Shown here piece after piece: positions 6,488 to 6,564 of a stretch of DNA of 6,564 bases. The notes beneath the pieces are model-generated. The model ran no database searches. It had not been told where the DNA came from and saw only the letters and a program-made list of their open reading frames with translations. The stretch's first letter is position 1. The number at the start of each line of letters is the position of its first letter. This DNA is from Rhodanobacteraceae bacterium (lineage in GTDB: Bacteria > Pseudomonadota > Gammaproteobacteria > Xanthomonadales > SZUA-5). The translations under genes were made by a program, and so were the position numbers. The stretch lies in the NCBI GenBank assembly GCA_003233535.1, contig QIMA01000605.1, forward strand, positions 1-6,564. The letters are read 5' to 3'.

Positions 6488-6564
6488 CCGTAGGGCGGAC
6501 AAAGCCTAAGCGTGTCCGCCGTGGGGTATCGAGCTAGCCGGGAGGCTGGTCGGATCGACGGAGC
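6488..6564 (+). repeat. 77-bp direct repeat unit, copy 2, reaching the window edge
   Basis: This is 75/77 identical to 6339-6415. The match runs to the last base of the window, so the repeat may be longer and the array may continue. Confidence 0.85.
6490..6520 (+). repeat. REP hairpin (type B stem), second copy
   Basis: GTAG (6490-6493), arm GGCGGACA, loop AAGCCTAAGCG, arm TGTCCGCC. It is identical to 6341-6371 over all 31 bases. Confidence 0.88.

Noticed and set aside
6339..6564. Possible CRISPR array (two near-identical repeats)
   Set aside because: The repeats are 77 bp with a 149-bp period and contain REP hairpins. There are only two copies, the spacing holds a third REP, and no cas gene is present.

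Overview
The window is GC-rich, gene-dense bacterial chromosome. It looks gammaproteobacterial, possibly Lysobacterales (Xanthomonadales) or a relative. The basis is the YafV-type omega-amidase, the long VLCAD-like acyl-CoA dehydrogenase, and a REP-associated tyrosine transposase (RAYT) with its REP hairpins. The taxonomic guess is inference.

Layout. Bases 1-938 (+) are the 3' part of a multi-pass membrane protein of the DUF418/DUF1624 acyltransferase-like type. Bases 1034-2494 (+) encode an exported class C beta-lactamase-fold serine hydrolase with SxxK, YxN and HxG motifs all present. Bases 2679-4460 (-) encode a 593-residue VLCAD-like acyl-CoA dehydrogenase. The 362-bp divergent intergenic region (4461-4822) carries its strong Shine-Dalgarno, a candidate -10 and a perfect 16-bp palindrome that is a good operator candidate. 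Bases 4823-5617 (+) encode a YafV-type omega-amidase of the nitrilase family with Glu42, Lys109 and Cys143. Bases 5713-6249 (-) encode a RAYT. Its best-supported start is a GTG at 6249 with a good ribosome binding site, not a TTG 60 bases upstream.

The most interesting part is 5667-6564. Four REP hairpins surround the RAYT: one just past its 3' end and three in alternating orientation upstream of its 5' end. Each has a GTAG foot, 8-bp arms and an 11-nt loop close to AAGCCTAAGCG. The elements fall into two stem types. These differ at three base pairs, all compensated on both arms, while foot and loop are kept. Two of the upstream elements lie in a 77-bp direct repeat (75/77 identical, period 149 bp) that also contains a second hairpin; the second copy runs to the window edge.

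The genes do not form one pathway. The membrane protein and serine hydrolase are co-directional and could be co-transcribed. The acyl-CoA dehydrogenase (fatty-acid beta-oxidation) and omega-amidase (deamidation of alpha-keto acid amides) are divergently transcribed housekeeping-type metabolic genes. The RAYT/REP block is an unrelated selfish or domesticated element. No wholly new system is visible; the REP stem covariation and the palindrome are the best leads.
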